A DNA stretch of 64,000 bases from Anaerolinea thermophila. Lineage in GTDB: Bacteria > Chloroflexota > Anaerolineae > Anaerolineales > Anaerolineaceae. The stretch spans positions 328,636 to 392,635 of the forward strand of contig NZ_DYHZ01000004.1 of assembly GCF_020723905.1 (NCBI RefSeq), read 5' to 3'. Under the pieces are notes generated by a model. That model was given only the letters and a program-made list of their open reading frames with translations, was not told the origin of the DNA and made no database searches. The position numbers were made by a program, and so were the translations under genes. This document shows, in pieces, positions 55,727-64,000 of this stretch; the first letter of the stretch is position 1; every line of letters begins with the position of its first letter.

Positions 55727-56599
55727 ATGCTGAATCATGGTGAAGTCAGTCTGGATGCCTTACTGCCTCCCGAAATGGCAAAGAAAGCCGAAGCCATTGG
55801 CGTCAAAAAAGCCAGCCTGGATTTGCTCTCCATGTTTGCTCTGGCGGTGCTGGCGGGCGCGTTTATTGCCATGGGCGCCATCTTTTCCACCACGGTGACG
55901 GCTGGATCCACGCTACCTTACGGTGTTACCCGTTTACTGGCGGGCATCGCCTTTTCGCTGGGACTTACCCTGGTGGTTGTCGGCGGCGCGGAACTCTTCA
56001 CCGGCAATGTGCTCATCCTTATGGCGTTTGCCAACGGAAAGGTTTCGTTTGGCGCGTTACTGCGCAACTGGCTGGTGGTGTACATGGGCAACTTCGTCGG
56101 TTCGCTGGCAACGGCATTGCTGGTCTTCCTGAGCAAGCAGTACACGTTTGGCGGCGGCGTGGTCGGGTTGACGGCGCTGAATATCGCCAACAGCAAAGCG
56201 GCGCTGGAATTTGTGCCTGCGGTGATGCTGGGGATTTTGTGCAATGCGCTGGTCTGTCTGGCGGTGTGGCTGACGTACAGCGCTCGCACCACCACCGATA
56301 AAATCCTTGCCATTTTCTCGCCCATCACGGCTTTTGTTGCCGCGGGGTTTGAACACAGCATTGCCAACATGTACTTCATCCCCCTGGGACTGTTCATCAA
56401 AGACTGGGCGCCGGCTTCCTTCTGGGGGTTGAAGGCGCTGGAAGAAGCCGGAAAGACTGCCGCCAGTTTCTCCGCGCTTACCTGGGGAAATTTCTTCCTC
56501 AACAATCTTATCCCGGTGACCATCGGCAACATTATCGGCGGCGGGGTGCTGGTTGGCCTGGTATACTGGTTTGTGTATCTGCGCGGACACAGAGGCTGA
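55727..56599 (+). CDS. focA: Formate/nitrite transporter (FNT channel)
   Basis: The 290-residue membrane protein of the FNT family has six helices and conserved features A-G-A-F-I-A-M-G, G-G-A-E-L-F-T-G-N and the pore-histidine block G-F-E-H-S-I-A-N-M-Y. FNT channels move formate, nitrite or hydrosulfide. Placement 28 bases ahead of a formate dehydrogenase gene argues for formate (FocA type), although a nitrite-ammonifying cell could also use it for nitrite. The start is ATG 55727, with GGAGG 12 bases upstream. Confidence 0.9.
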   Translation: MLNHGEVSLDALLPPEMAKKAEAIGVKKASLDLLSMFALAVLAGAFIAMGAIFSTTVTAGSTLPYGVTRLLAGIAFSLGLTLVVVGGAELFTGNVLILMAFANGKVSFGALLRNWLVVYMGNFVGSLATALLVFLSKQYTFGGGVVGLTALNIANSKAALEFVPAVMLGILCNALVCLAVWLTYSARTTTDKILAIFSPITAFVAAGFEHSIANMYFIPLGLFIKDWAPASFWGLKALEEAGKTAASFSALTWGNFFLNNLIPVTIGNIIGGGVLVGLVYWFVYLRGHRG

Positions 56600-56627
56600 C
56601 AGGTTTATTCATTCAGGAGGTGAAACG

Positions 56628-59408
56628 ATGGTGACCCTGACCATTGATGGGAAAACCATTCGGGTGCCCGAAGGCACCACTGTGCTGGAAGCCGCCGAAC
56701 AACTGGGGGTGACCATTCCCACGTTGTGTTATCACAAAGATTTGAGCCTGCATGGAGGCTGCCGTCTGTGTGTGGTAGAGGTGAAAGGCGCGCGCACTCC
56801 GCTGGCATCCTGCACCCTGACCGTCAGTGAAGGCATGGAGGTCAAGACCCAATCGCCCGAACTGGAAAAGAACCGCCGCATGGTGCTGGAACTTTTACTT
56901 TCCAATTACCACGATGCCGGTTATGCCGCCAGCGATGGGCGCTTTAATGAACTGGAACACTGGGCAAGCGCACACGGGCTGGATGTAAAGCAACTGCAAG
57001 CCAGATCCCCGCGTTTTGAAATCAACAGCGATCCCAGCCCGGCGATCTGGGTGGACTTAAATAAATGCATCCTCTGCACCCGCTGTATCCGCGCCTGCGC
57101 TGAGGTGCAGGGGCGCTTCGTGTGGAGTCTGGCTGAGCGGGGTTTTGAGACGCACATTGTTGCCGGTTTGGGCGAGCCGTTGCTGGAAGCGCGCTGTGAA
57201 TCCTGCGGCGCCTGCGTGGCGTACTGCCCCACCGGTGCGCTGGATAACAAGCCCTCGGTGGGTCTGGGCAAAGCCGAAAAACGGGTAACCACCACCTGTG
57301 CGTATTGCGGCGTGGGCTGTCAGTTTGACCTGCATGTGAAGGACGGCAAAATCATCCGCGTGACCTCTAACCCCGATGCGCCCGTGAATGGCATGCGCCT
57401 GTGCGTTAAAGGGCGGTACGGGTATCAGTTTGTGCATCATCCCCAGCGGCTCACCCGTCCGATGGTGCGCCAGTACCTGCTGGAGGGTAAACCCCGTCCG
57501 CAGGGTGGCGACCGCGGCGCTTGGGTGGAGGTGGACTGGGATACCGCTCTGAATCTGGTGGCGCAAAAACTGGACGATGCCCGCCTGCAATCTGGCGCCG
57601 ACAGCATCGGCATTCTGACTTCGGCAAAATGCACCAACGAAGAAAACTACCTGATGAACAAACTGGCGCGTCAGGTCATCGGCACCAACAACATTGATCA
57701 CTGCGCCCGCCTGTGCCACTCCAGCACGGTTTCCGGTCTGGCGCTGGCGTATGGCTCCGGCGCCATGAGCAACACCATGAAGGATGTCGCTGAGCAATCT
57801 CAAGCCCTGTTTGTCATCGGCTCGAACACCACCGAACAGCACCCTGTTTTCGGCACCATGCTTCGTCAGGCGGTGCTGCGCCGCGGGGTTAAACTCATCG
57901 TGGCGGATCCGCGCAGGATTGACCTGTGCGATTTTGCCACCCTGCACCTGCAACAGCGTCCCGGCACCGATATTGCCCTGCTCAACGGGTTGATGTACAT
58001 CATTCTCGAAAAAGGCTGGGCAGATGAAGCCTTCATCGCCGAACGTACCGAGAACTTCGACGCCTTCCGCGAAAACCTCAGGGATTATCCGCCGGAGAAG
58101 GTTGCCGAAATGACCGGCGTGCCGGTGGAGCAACTTTACGCGGCGGCGGAAATCATGGGCACGCACAAGCCCATGGCGGTCATCTGGGCGATGGGCATCA
58201 CCCAGCACATTGTCGGCGTGCAGAATGTGCTCTCGCTGGCGAACCTGCAAATGCTGCTCGGCAACATGGGCATCCCCGGCGGCGGCGTCAACCCTCTGCG
58301 CGGACAGAACAACGTGCAGGGCGCCTGCGATATGGGCGGCTTGCCGGATGTGTATCCCGGCTATCAAAAAGTCACCCTCGACGAAGCCCGTCAGCGGTTC
58401 GAGCAAGCCTGGGGCGCCAGCCTCTCGCCCACGCTGGGGATGGCGGTCACCGAGATGATTCCTGCCGCGGGTGAGGGCAAGATTAAAGCCATGCTCATCA
58501 TGGGCGAGAATCCGGTGATGACCGATCCCGACTCCAATCATGTGCGCCACTGCCTGGAACAACTGGACTTTATGGCGCTGATAGAAATCTTCCCCTCGGA
58601 AACCTCCGTTTATGCCGACGTGCTTTTACCTGCGGTGACGTTTGCAGAGAAGGACGGCACCTTCACCAATACCGAGCGGCGCATCCAGTGCGTGCGCAAA
58701 GCCATTGAACCGGTGGGCGAATCCCGCCCCGACTGGATGATCCTGATGGATCTGGCAGAGCGCATCCTGCAGCGTGGTAACCGTCAGGTGGATTTCAGCG
58801 CGCCTTACGCTGGCTGGAACTACGCCTCCCCCGCTCAGATCATGGACGAAATCGCCGCGCTCACGCCCATTTACGCCGGTGTGGATTACGAACGCCTGGA
58901 GCGCGGCGACTCCCTGCAATGGCCCGTGCGCGGCAAGGATCATCCCGGTACGCCCATCCTGCACGTGGGGCAGTTTACCCGCGGTAAGGGCAAATTCCAT
59001 CCCACCGTGCACGTTCCGCCCGCCGATCAGCCTGACGATCAGTTCCCCATGATTATGACCACCGGGCGCGTGCTGTACCACTGGCACGGAGGCGAAATGA
59101 CCCGCCGCGCCGAAACTCTCATGGCACTTTACGACCGCCCGCTGGTGGAAATCAGCCCGGAAGATGCCGAAGCGCTGGGCGTCAACGGCAACCGCCGTCT
59201 GCGCATCACCTCGCGGCGCGGGAGCATCGAAGCCGAAGCCTGGGTCACCGACCGCGTGCCGCCGGGCTTACTGCATGCCAACTTCCACTTCCCCGAGTCG
59301 CCCACCAACGAACTGACCATTGCCGCGCTTGACCCCATCTCCAAGATTCCCGACTTCAAGGTGACGGCGGTGCGGGTGGAACTGGTGAAAGAACCCGAAG
59401 CGGTTTAA
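56628..59408 (+). CDS. fdhA: Formate dehydrogenase, molybdopterin catalytic subunit (Cys type)
   Basis: The 926-residue protein carries an N-terminal [2Fe-2S] ferredoxin domain (C-x10-C-x2-C-x13-C), two [4Fe-4S] sites (C-I-L-C-T-R-C-I-R-A-C and C-E-S-C-G-A-C-V-A-Y-C) and the molybdopterin domain with its own cluster (C-A-Y-C-G-V-G-C). The catalytic position, usually selenocysteine or cysteine, is Cys in H-C-A-R-L-C-H-S-S. The His-Cys3 cluster usual between the first two iron-sulfur domains is missing; the matching stretch N-Y-H-D-A-G-Y-A-A-S-D has no cysteine. AGGAGG lies 7 bases before ATG 56628. No diaphorase (FdhB-type) subunit gene is adjacent. It probably forms a unit with focA and mobA. 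Confidence 0.93.
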   Translation: MVTLTIDGKTIRVPEGTTVLEAAEQLGVTIPTLCYHKDLSLHGGCRLCVVEVKGARTPLASCTLTVSEGMEVKTQSPELEKNRRMVLELLLSNYHDAGYAASDGRFNELEHWASAHGLDVKQLQARSPRFEINSDPSPAIWVDLNKCILCTRCIRACAEVQGRFVWSLAERGFETHIVAGLGEPLLEARCESCGACVAYCPTGALDNKPSVGLGKAEKRVTTTCAYCGVGCQFDLHVKDGKIIRVTSNPDAPVNGMRLCVKGRYGYQFVHHPQRLTRPMVRQYLLEGKPRPQGGDRGAWVEVDWDTALNLVAQKLDDARLQSGADSIGILTSAKCTNEENYLMNKLARQVIGTNNIDHCARLCHSSTVSGLALAYGSGAMSNTMKDVAEQSQALFVIGSNTTEQHPVFGTMLRQAVLRRGVKLIVADPRRIDLCDFATLHLQQRPGTDIALLNGLMYIILEKGWADEAFIAERTENFDAFRENLRDYPPEKVAEMTGVPVEQLYAAAEIMGTHKPMAVIWAMGITQHIVGVQNVLSLANLQMLLGNMGIPGGGVNPLRGQNNVQGACDMGGLPDVYPGYQKVTLDEARQRFEQAWGASLSPTLGMAVTEMIPAAGEGKIKAMLIMGENPVMTDPDSNHVRHCLEQLDFMALIEIFPSETSVYADVLLPAVTFAEKDGTFTNTERRIQCVRKAIEPVGESRPDWMILMDLAERILQRGNRQVDFSAPYAGWNYASPAQIMDEIAALTPIYAGVDYERLERGDSLQWPVRGKDHPGTPILHVGQFTRGKGKFHPTVHVPPADQPDDQFPMIMTTGRVLYHWHGGEMTRRAETLMALYDRPLVEISPEDAEALGVNGNRRLRITSRRGSIEAEAWVTDRVPPGLLHANFHFPESPTNELTIAALDPISKIPDFKVTAVRVELVKEPEAV

Positions 59409-59471
59409 CCGTATCCTTGACGGGTATAATGAGGGGTGCCAGCACGGCAGCCCCTTTCTCTTACGTGAGGG

Positions 59472-60113
59472 ATGGTGAAGGACTCTTTAACGCTGGTGAT
59501 TCAGGCGGGCGGCGAATCTCGCCGTATGGGACAGGATAAAGCCCTTTTGCCCTTTCTGGGCGAACCTTTAATCCTGCGCGTTCTGCGGCGTCTTCAGCCC
59601 ATCGCCGATGAGGTGATTGTGGTTGCCCGTCACCCCGAGAACCTGGCGTTGCCGGGGGTGAGAGTGGTTTCTGACCTTTTACCGGGCATTGGCGCGCTGG
59701 GCGGGTTGTACACGGCTCTGGTGGTGGCGCGCTTTCCTCTGGTGGGGGTGGTTGCCTGTGATATGCCCTTTGTGAGTGCGGGGCTGCTGAATGAAGCCCG
59801 CAGTCGTCTGGTGCAAACCGGCGTGGATGCCGTCATCCCGCGCACAGCCCAGGGTTGGGAACCCCTCCATGCCGTATATCGGCGGGAGACCTGCCTGCTT
59901 CCGGTGGAGCGCGCCATCCAGCGCGGCGAGAGGCGTCTGATTGCCTGGCACGGAGAAGCCCGCGTCCTGGCTCTTTCCGGGGAAGACATTCTCCCCTTTG
60001 ATCCCCATCTGCGCGCCTTCCTCAACATCAATACTTCGGAAGACCTGCGCCTGGCTGAGGCGCTGGCACGGGAAGAGGAACCAGACAGCGCTGAAACGCT
60101 TTCTGAGGGTTGA
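59472..60113 (+). CDS. mobA: Molybdenum cofactor guanylyltransferase
   Basis: The 213-residue protein has the nucleotidyltransferase signature Q-A-G-G-E-S-R-R-M-G-Q-D-K-A-L, a metal-binding C-D-M-P-F and the P-L-H-A-V-Y block of MobA. It attaches GMP to molybdopterin, making the bis-MGD cofactor that the formate dehydrogenase upstream needs. The gap of about 60 bases contains a TATAAT (59425-59430). GAGGG abuts ATG 59472; GTG 59475 is a possible alternative start. Confidence 0.92.
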   Translation: MVKDSLTLVIQAGGESRRMGQDKALLPFLGEPLILRVLRRLQPIADEVIVVARHPENLALPGVRVVSDLLPGIGALGGLYTALVVARFPLVGVVACDMPFVSAGLLNEARSRLVQTGVDAVIPRTAQGWEPLHAVYRRETCLLPVERAIQRGERRLIAWHGEARVLALSGEDILPFDPHLRAFLNINTSEDLRLAEALAREEEPDSAETLSEG

Positions 60114-60228
60114 GCCACATGACCCTCCCCCTGCCTTTTCCCTCCCGGAGAGGGCGCCCTGATGGCTCTCTTCCAGAGAATTGAGGTTAATCCTGTAGAT
60201 GTTTAGACAAATACCCCAGAGAGATGTG

Positions 60229-60245
60229 GATTACCCCGGGTAATC
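60229..60245. promoter_or_regulatory. 17-nt perfect palindrome in the DUF1786 gene promoter
   Basis: GATTACCC-C-GGGTAATC (8-1-8), ending 4 bases before the likely -10 box TAAAAT (60250-60255). Its position over the -35/spacer region fits a repressor operator. Confidence 0.5.
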
Positions 60246-60266
60246 GTGTTAAAATTTAGATATCCT

Positions 60267-61403
60267 ATGAAAATTCTGGCAGTAGATGTTGGCACTGGGA
60301 CGCAGGATATCCTGCTCTTTGACTCCCATCTCGATGTGGAGAACGCTCTGCAACTGGTTCTGCCCTCGGCGACGATGATTCTGCGGCGGCGCATTCAACG
60401 GGCAACCCGGAGGCGCTCCGCCATTGTGCTGTACGGGCAAATCATGGGCGGCGGACCGTGCGCCTGGGCGGTGGAAGATCACCTCAAAGCCGGGCTGACC
60501 GTCTATGCCACCCCCTCGGCGGCGCAAACCCTCAACGATGACCTGCAAGCCGTGGAGGAAATGGGGGTGAACCTCATCACCGAGAGCGAGGTGTACCGCC
60601 TGCCCGAGGGCGTCGAGCGGATTGAGATGATGGACTTTGATTTCGGGCTACTGCGCCGCACCCTGCTTTCTTATGAAGTTTCTCTGGACGATCTGGCGGC
60701 AGTAGCCGTGGCGGTGTTTGATCACGGGGCGGCGCCCCGCGGCGTTTCCGACCGGCAGTTCCGCTTTGACTATCTCGATCGGCGCATCCGTGCGGAGAAC
60801 CGCCTGAGCGCCTTTGCCTTTCCCGCTCAAGCCATCCCGCCGGAGATGACCCGCCTGCAAGCCGTTGCCGCGCAAGCCCAGATTGCCGGTGTGCCCGTGG
60901 TGGTCATGGATACCGCCCCTGCCGCCGTGCTGGGAGCGCTGTTTGATCCACAGGTGCGCCGCTGGGAGCGTACTCTGGTGGTCAATGTGGGCAATTTTCA
61001 CACGCTGGCGTTCCGCTTTGGCGAGGGACGGCGCATTGAAGGGGTCTTCGAGCACCACACCGGTTTCCTCACCCCTGAAAAACTGGACGCTTACCTGAGC
61101 GCGCTGGCGCAGGGTACAATCACTCACGCTGAAGTGTTCATTGATAATGGACACGGGGCGCTGGTGTATCATCCCAACTCCACCGGAGAGATGCCGCCGG
61201 TTACCGTGACCGGTCCGCGCCGCAATTTGATGAGTGCTTCTGCGCTCCGTCCTCACTTTGCCACTCCCTTTGGCGATATGATGATGAGCGGGTGCTACGG
61301 TTTGCTGGCGGCGGTTGCCGATCATCTGCCCCACCTGCGCGAAGAGATTCTGGAGCGCCTGAACGCCGCTCCCTCCAGCGCCGCGCCGTGGGACGCTCCC
61401 TGA
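60267..61403 (+). CDS. DUF1786 protein (actin/ASKHA-like fold), function unknown
   Basis: The 378-residue protein begins with the phosphate-loop-like V-D-V-G-T-G-T-Q-D, and later V-N-V-G-N-F-H-T-L recalls the second phosphate loop of ASKHA ATPases. The family is often labelled as putative pyruvate formate-lyase activation protein, but the sequence shows no iron-sulfur cysteines, so that label is doubtful. ATG 60267 lies 11 bases after TAAAAT, without an SD (likely near-leaderless). Location next to formate and molybdenum genes is suggestive only. Confidence 0.75.
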   Translation: MKILAVDVGTGTQDILLFDSHLDVENALQLVLPSATMILRRRIQRATRRRSAIVLYGQIMGGGPCAWAVEDHLKAGLTVYATPSAAQTLNDDLQAVEEMGVNLITESEVYRLPEGVERIEMMDFDFGLLRRTLLSYEVSLDDLAAVAVAVFDHGAAPRGVSDRQFRFDYLDRRIRAENRLSAFAFPAQAIPPEMTRLQAVAAQAQIAGVPVVVMDTAPAAVLGALFDPQVRRWERTLVVNVGNFHTLAFRFGEGRRIEGVFEHHTGFLTPEKLDAYLSALAQGTITHAEVFIDNGHGALVYHPNSTGEMPPVTVTGPRRNLMSASALRPHFATPFGDMMMSGCYGLLAAVADHLPHLREEILERLNAAPSSAAPWDAP

Positions 61404-61448
61404 ACAAGGACTGGTCATAAACCCTGCGTCGTTTGTCTGTTTAAACCC

Positions 61449-61494
61449 AAAACCCCACCGGGAGAGTATTCATCCCGATGGGGTTCTTTTTTTA
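61449..61494. terminator. Terminator between the DUF1786 gene and lysS
   Basis: AACCCCACCGGGA pairs with TCCCGATGGGGTT (12 of 13 positions), followed by CTTTTTTT on the plus strand. The left side also gives a short T-rich stretch for the convergent lysS. Confidence 0.85.
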
Positions 61495-61514
61495 TAAAGA
61501 AGGCTGGCTGTGTC

Positions 61515-63050
61515 TTACCCTTCGCTCTTCTCGCCGGGGCGGTCTTCCTCGCGCAGGTGCGGGAAGAGGATGACCTCCCGGATGGTGTGGCGGTCGGCTA
61601 ACAGCATTGCCAGCCGGTCAATGCCCATGCCAAACCCGCCGCAGGGAGGCATGCCGTAAGACATGGCGCGCAGGTAATCCTCGTCCATGGGGTGGCGCTC
61701 TTCATCGTCGGCGTTGTAATCGCGTCCCATCTCCAGGAAACGCTGTTCCTGATCGAGCGGGTCGTTCAACTCGGTGAAGGCGTTGCACAGTTCCATCCCG
61801 CCGATGTAGCCCTCAAAGCGCTCGGTGATGAGTGGATTGCCGGGCATGGATTTCGCCAGCGGCGAGATGTCGCGCGGGTAATTGTAAAGGAAGGTGGGCT
61901 GAATCAGCGTCGGCTCGAGGTAATCGCCCAGCAGGGTATCAATGAGTTTGCCGCGCGAGTAGCCGGGCTTGGGCTGCATGCCTTTCGCGCGCATGGCTTC
62001 TGCCAGGCTCTCGGCGGTGGGGTGCTGGTCAATGTCAATGCCGGTGGTCTCCAGAATGCCCTGACGCAGTTCCAGACGCCGCCACGGTGGGGTGAGGTCA
62101 ATGGTGTTGCCGTCGAAGGTGATGGTGGTCGTTCCCAGCACCTGCTGAGCCACATAGGCGATCATCTGCTCGGTGATTTCCATCACCTGCAGGTAGTCGG
62201 CATACGCCATGTAAAACTCCAGCTGGGTGAACTCGGGATTGTGCTTGTAAGAAACGCCCTCGTTGCGGAAATCGCGCCCGATTTCGTACACGCGGTCGAG
62301 CATGCCCACCAGCAGACGTTTCAGGTAAAGTTCAAAGGAAATGCGCAGGTAGAGGTTCTGTTTGAGTTGATTGTGGTAGGTGACGAACGGTCGCGCCGCC
62401 GCGCCGCCGTAGATGGGTTGAAGGATGGGCGTCTCTACCTCGAGGAAGCCCATGTTATCGAGATACTCGCGCAGGGCTTTGATGGCGCGGGCGCGGATGC
62501 GGAAGACTTCGCGCACCTCCGGGTTCACCGCCAGGTCGGCGTAGCGCTGGCGATAGCGCGTTTCGGGGTCGGTGAGCGCGGCATGGCGCACCACTTTGCC
62601 GTCTACGATTTCATCCTTGGCGGCAGGCAGGGGGGTGATGGCTTTGGAGAGCATCTTGAAGGCGTGCACGTGCAGGGTGATCTCGCCCGAGCGGGTGCGG
62701 AACATGACCCCCGAAGCCTGGATGAAATCACCCAGGTCAAAATCATCGCGGAAGCGTTCCATCTCGGCTTCGCCCAGTTCGTTAACGCGGAAGAACAACT
62801 GCAGGCGTCCCCAGCCGTCCTCGATGTGGGCAAAGGTCACCTTACCCATGGCGCGGATGGCGCGCAGACGCCCACCCACCGATACCTGCACGGGGTCGGC
62901 ACTTCCGGCCGACTCAGCCTGTTCGTACAGTTGAATGGCCTGTACGGTGGTATGGGTGACCTCCGCACGGGTGGGATAAGGCTCAATCCCGCGGGCGCGC
63001 ATGCGCTCAATTTTTTCCACACGAATGCGTTCCAGTTCCGAAAAATTCAT
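61515..63050 (-). CDS. lysS: Lysyl-tRNA synthetase, class II
   Basis: The 511-residue protein has an N-terminal OB-fold anticodon domain and a class II catalytic core: motif 2 F-R-N-E-G-V-S-Y-K-H-N-P-E-F and motif 3 G-G-F-G-M-G-I-D-R-L. It charges tRNA-Lys in the cytoplasm. GGGAG lies about 10 bases before ATG 63050. It follows greA on the same strand, with a terminator-like hairpin between them, so expression may depend on partial read-through. Confidence 0.97.
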   Translation of the reverse strand: MNFSELERIRVEKIERMRARGIEPYPTRAEVTHTTVQAIQLYEQAESAGSADPVQVSVGGRLRAIRAMGKVTFAHIEDGWGRLQLFFRVNELGEAEMERFRDDFDLGDFIQASGVMFRTRSGEITLHVHAFKMLSKAITPLPAAKDEIVDGKVVRHAALTDPETRYRQRYADLAVNPEVREVFRIRARAIKALREYLDNMGFLEVETPILQPIYGGAAARPFVTYHNQLKQNLYLRISFELYLKRLLVGMLDRVYEIGRDFRNEGVSYKHNPEFTQLEFYMAYADYLQVMEITEQMIAYVAQQVLGTTTITFDGNTIDLTPPWRRLELRQGILETTGIDIDQHPTAESLAEAMRAKGMQPKPGYSRGKLIDTLLGDYLEPTLIQPTFLYNYPRDISPLAKSMPGNPLITERFEGYIGGMELCNAFTELNDPLDQEQRFLEMGRDYNADDEERHPMDEDYLRAMSYGMPPCGGFGMGIDRLAMLLADRHTIREVILFPHLREEDRPGEKSEG

Positions 63051-63095
63051 GAAAAAATCTCCCTCACTCCGTTCCAGTTTTCGTCATCGGTCAAC

Positions 63096-63133
63096 AAAAA
63101 CCCCGCCCTGGCAAGACAACCTGTCGGGCGGGG
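63096..63133 (-). terminator. Terminator hairpin between greA and lysS
   Basis: On the minus strand CCCCGCCC (63126-63133) pairs with GGGCGGGG (63101-63108), with an inner GACA/TGTC helix in the loop, followed by TTTTT. Confidence 0.85.
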
Positions 63134-63155
63134 CGCATTTGCCTGCCCGTTAAGC

Positions 63156-63623
63156 CTACTCCACCTTCAAAATGGTCACACGGAAACTGCCCTGCGGGGC
63201 GTCCACCTGAACGCTGTCGCCGGCTTTCCGGTTCAGCAGGGCTTTGCCCAGCGGCGATTCATTCGAGAGGCGCCCAAGCGCGGGGTTGGCTTCTGCTGCG
63301 CCCACGATGGTATATACCTCAGGCTCCATGCCTTCTTCCTGAATGGTCACCCGGGAACCAACCTGAACGATATGGCTATGTCCACCGCTTTCTTCGATGA
63401 TCTTTGCCGACGCCAGCAGATACTCCAGTTCTTTGATGCGCCCTTCCACAAAGGCTTGCTCGTTCTTTGCCGCCTCGTATTCGGCATTTTCGATGAGTTC
63501 GCCGCCTTCCATGGCTTCATGCAGGCGTTGAGCGATTTCCTCGCGTTTCTTGGTGCGCAGGTACTCAAGTTCTTCTTGCAGTTTGGCGTATCCTTCACGG
63601 GTCAGGAAAGGAGTAGTAGGCAT
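63156..63623 (-). CDS. greA: Transcription elongation factor GreA
   Basis: The 155-residue protein has the N-terminal coiled coil with the acidic tip G-G-E-L-I-E-N-A-E-Y-E-A-A that enters the RNA polymerase channel and stimulates cleavage of backtracked RNA. The C-terminal FKBP-like domain has the typical I-V-G-A-A-E-A, S-N-E-S-P-L-G-K-A-L and G-D-S-V-Q-V. AAGGA lies 6 bases before the ATG. Upstream is a promoter about 130 bases away, so the mRNA has a long leader. Confidence 0.96.
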   Translation of the reverse strand: MPTTPFLTREGYAKLQEELEYLRTKKREEIAQRLHEAMEGGELIENAEYEAAKNEQAFVEGRIKELEYLLASAKIIEESGGHSHIVQVGSRVTIQEEGMEPEVYTIVGAAEANPALGRLSNESPLGKALLNRKAGDSVQVDAPQGSFRVTILKVE

Positions 63624-63914
63624 AGGGTTTCCTTCTCGATTTTAAGAAATATTGGACCTTCTCTCTTGCTTAAATGATAAAAAACACTCCGGATGGAGCA
63701 TTTTGCCTTATCACCGCTAAAACAATCCCTCTTTCTCAGAGTTGCATTTATCTTAACATATTTTCCATCAGAGTGCAAGAATCTTTCCTAAAAGCCGAAG
63801 ACGGTGTTGAAGAAGTCATATACGGCGCACTTCTGCCTGAAAAAAATATCCTCTTTTCCCCCATCCATTGTAGTTATCTTCCTCTTCATTTTTTAACACC
63901 CAGGGTTTGGATAC
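63624..63914. other. Gene-free AT-rich intergenic region
   Basis: It holds the greA promoter and a short leader hairpin (GCTCC-ATCC-GGAGT then six Ts on the minus strand, about 63685-63703). An 88-codon frame on the plus strand (63674-63940) lacks SD and coding character and is treated as noise. Confidence 0.6.
63750..63778 (-). promoter_or_regulatory. Promoter of greA-lysS
   Basis: On the minus strand TTGCAC (63773-63778) and TAAGAT (63750-63755) are 17 bases apart. Transcription would start near 63743. Confidence 0.68.
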
Positions 63915-63943
63915 TTGTAATTTTCCAGTATCGTTTTTAAAAT
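63915..63943 (+). promoter_or_regulatory. Promoter reading towards the window end
   Basis: TTGTAA (63915-63920) and TAAAAT (63938-63943) with a 17-base spacer, pointing at the partial gene at the right edge. Confidence 0.5.
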
Positions 63944-63969
63944 TATTTCCAACCGGGGGGAATGCCGGA

Positions 63970-64000
63970 ATGCCTGATCTGCCGCCTGGTCTGGAGAAAC
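63970..64000 (+). CDS. Start of a gene cut by the window end
   Basis: ATG 63970 follows a G-rich SD-like stretch by 9 bases and opens M-P-D-L-P-P-G-L-E-K. Another ATG in a different frame occurs at 63962. Too short to identify; supported only by the promoter-like pair upstream. Confidence 0.35.
   Translation, partial: MPDLPPGLEK

Noticed and set aside
55498..55743. 81-codon frame between the NTPase cluster and focA
   Set aside because: It begins in the terminator tail, is rich in Phe/Ser without an SD, and runs into focA in another frame.
61692..63677. 661-codon open frame on the plus strand opposite lysS and greA
   Set aside because: It mirrors two certain genes on the other strand; its composition is that of antisense shadow (Gly/His/Val/Ala-rich) with no SD.
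63674..63940. 88-codon plus-strand frame near the window end
   Set aside because: No SD; it overlaps the greA promoter region and has no coding character.

Overview
The window looks like chromosomal DNA of an anaerobic, probably thermophilic member of the Chloroflexota, most likely class Anaerolineae. This is an inference from gene content: NrfHA, ECF transporters, GH4 and GH2 glycosidases, many one- and two-gene transcription units, a GC-rich core, and several start codons placed only a few bases after a -10 box. No rRNA or tRNA gene, insertion sequence, prophage or CRISPR array was seen. The one certain RNA gene is rnpB.

Layout. 1-1.4 kb: 3' part of a secreted M23 peptidase with four SH3 repeats, then RNase P RNA. 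2.1-4.4 kb: an AT-richer restriction-modification pair followed by arsC. 4.5-8.6 kb: two SAM methyltransferases on opposite strands, an NfeD/slipin pair, a GNAT acetyltransferase and a SWIM zinc-finger protein. 8.8-10.6 kb: nrfHA (ammonifying nitrite reductase). 10.6-17 kb: membrane rhodanese, PrsW-like membrane protease and a very large alpha-2-macroglobulin with an unusual internal membrane domain. 17-31 kb: LacZ, plsY plus a glycosyltransferase, a beta-propeller/Y_Y_Y diguanylate cyclase, an ECF transporter (S, A-A, T) and a GH4 glycosidase. 31-43 kb: AbrB-radical SAM fusion, a cell-wall cluster (two L,D-transpeptidases, an amidase), a cNMP/bPH membrane protein, an MBL hydrolase, GT87, RsmG, a lytic transglycosylase-like protein, a DinB/MDMPI protein, a response regulator and MutS2.

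46.1-55.4 kb is the accessory centrepiece: five co-directional genes, visibly AT-richer than their surroundings. Three encode related P-loop proteins: a membrane-anchored form with a ruined P-loop, one fused to an OmpR-type winged helix, and a canonical one. Two STAND-type NTPases follow, the last with a TPR-like tail. I recognise no described system with this composition; a signalling or conflict (defence) role is inference. Just upstream, on the minus strand, lies a possible structured RNA with three anti-SD-complementary motifs and a strong terminator.

55.7-64 kb: FNT formate/nitrite channel, formate dehydrogenase catalytic subunit, MobA and a DUF1786 protein form a formate/molybdenum-cofactor region. 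It is followed by greA-lysS on the minus strand and the likely start of another gene at the window edge. Formate oxidation (FdhA, FNT) and nitrite ammonification (NrfHA) could form one anaerobic respiratory chain, though they are 45 kb apart and no linking gene is visible.
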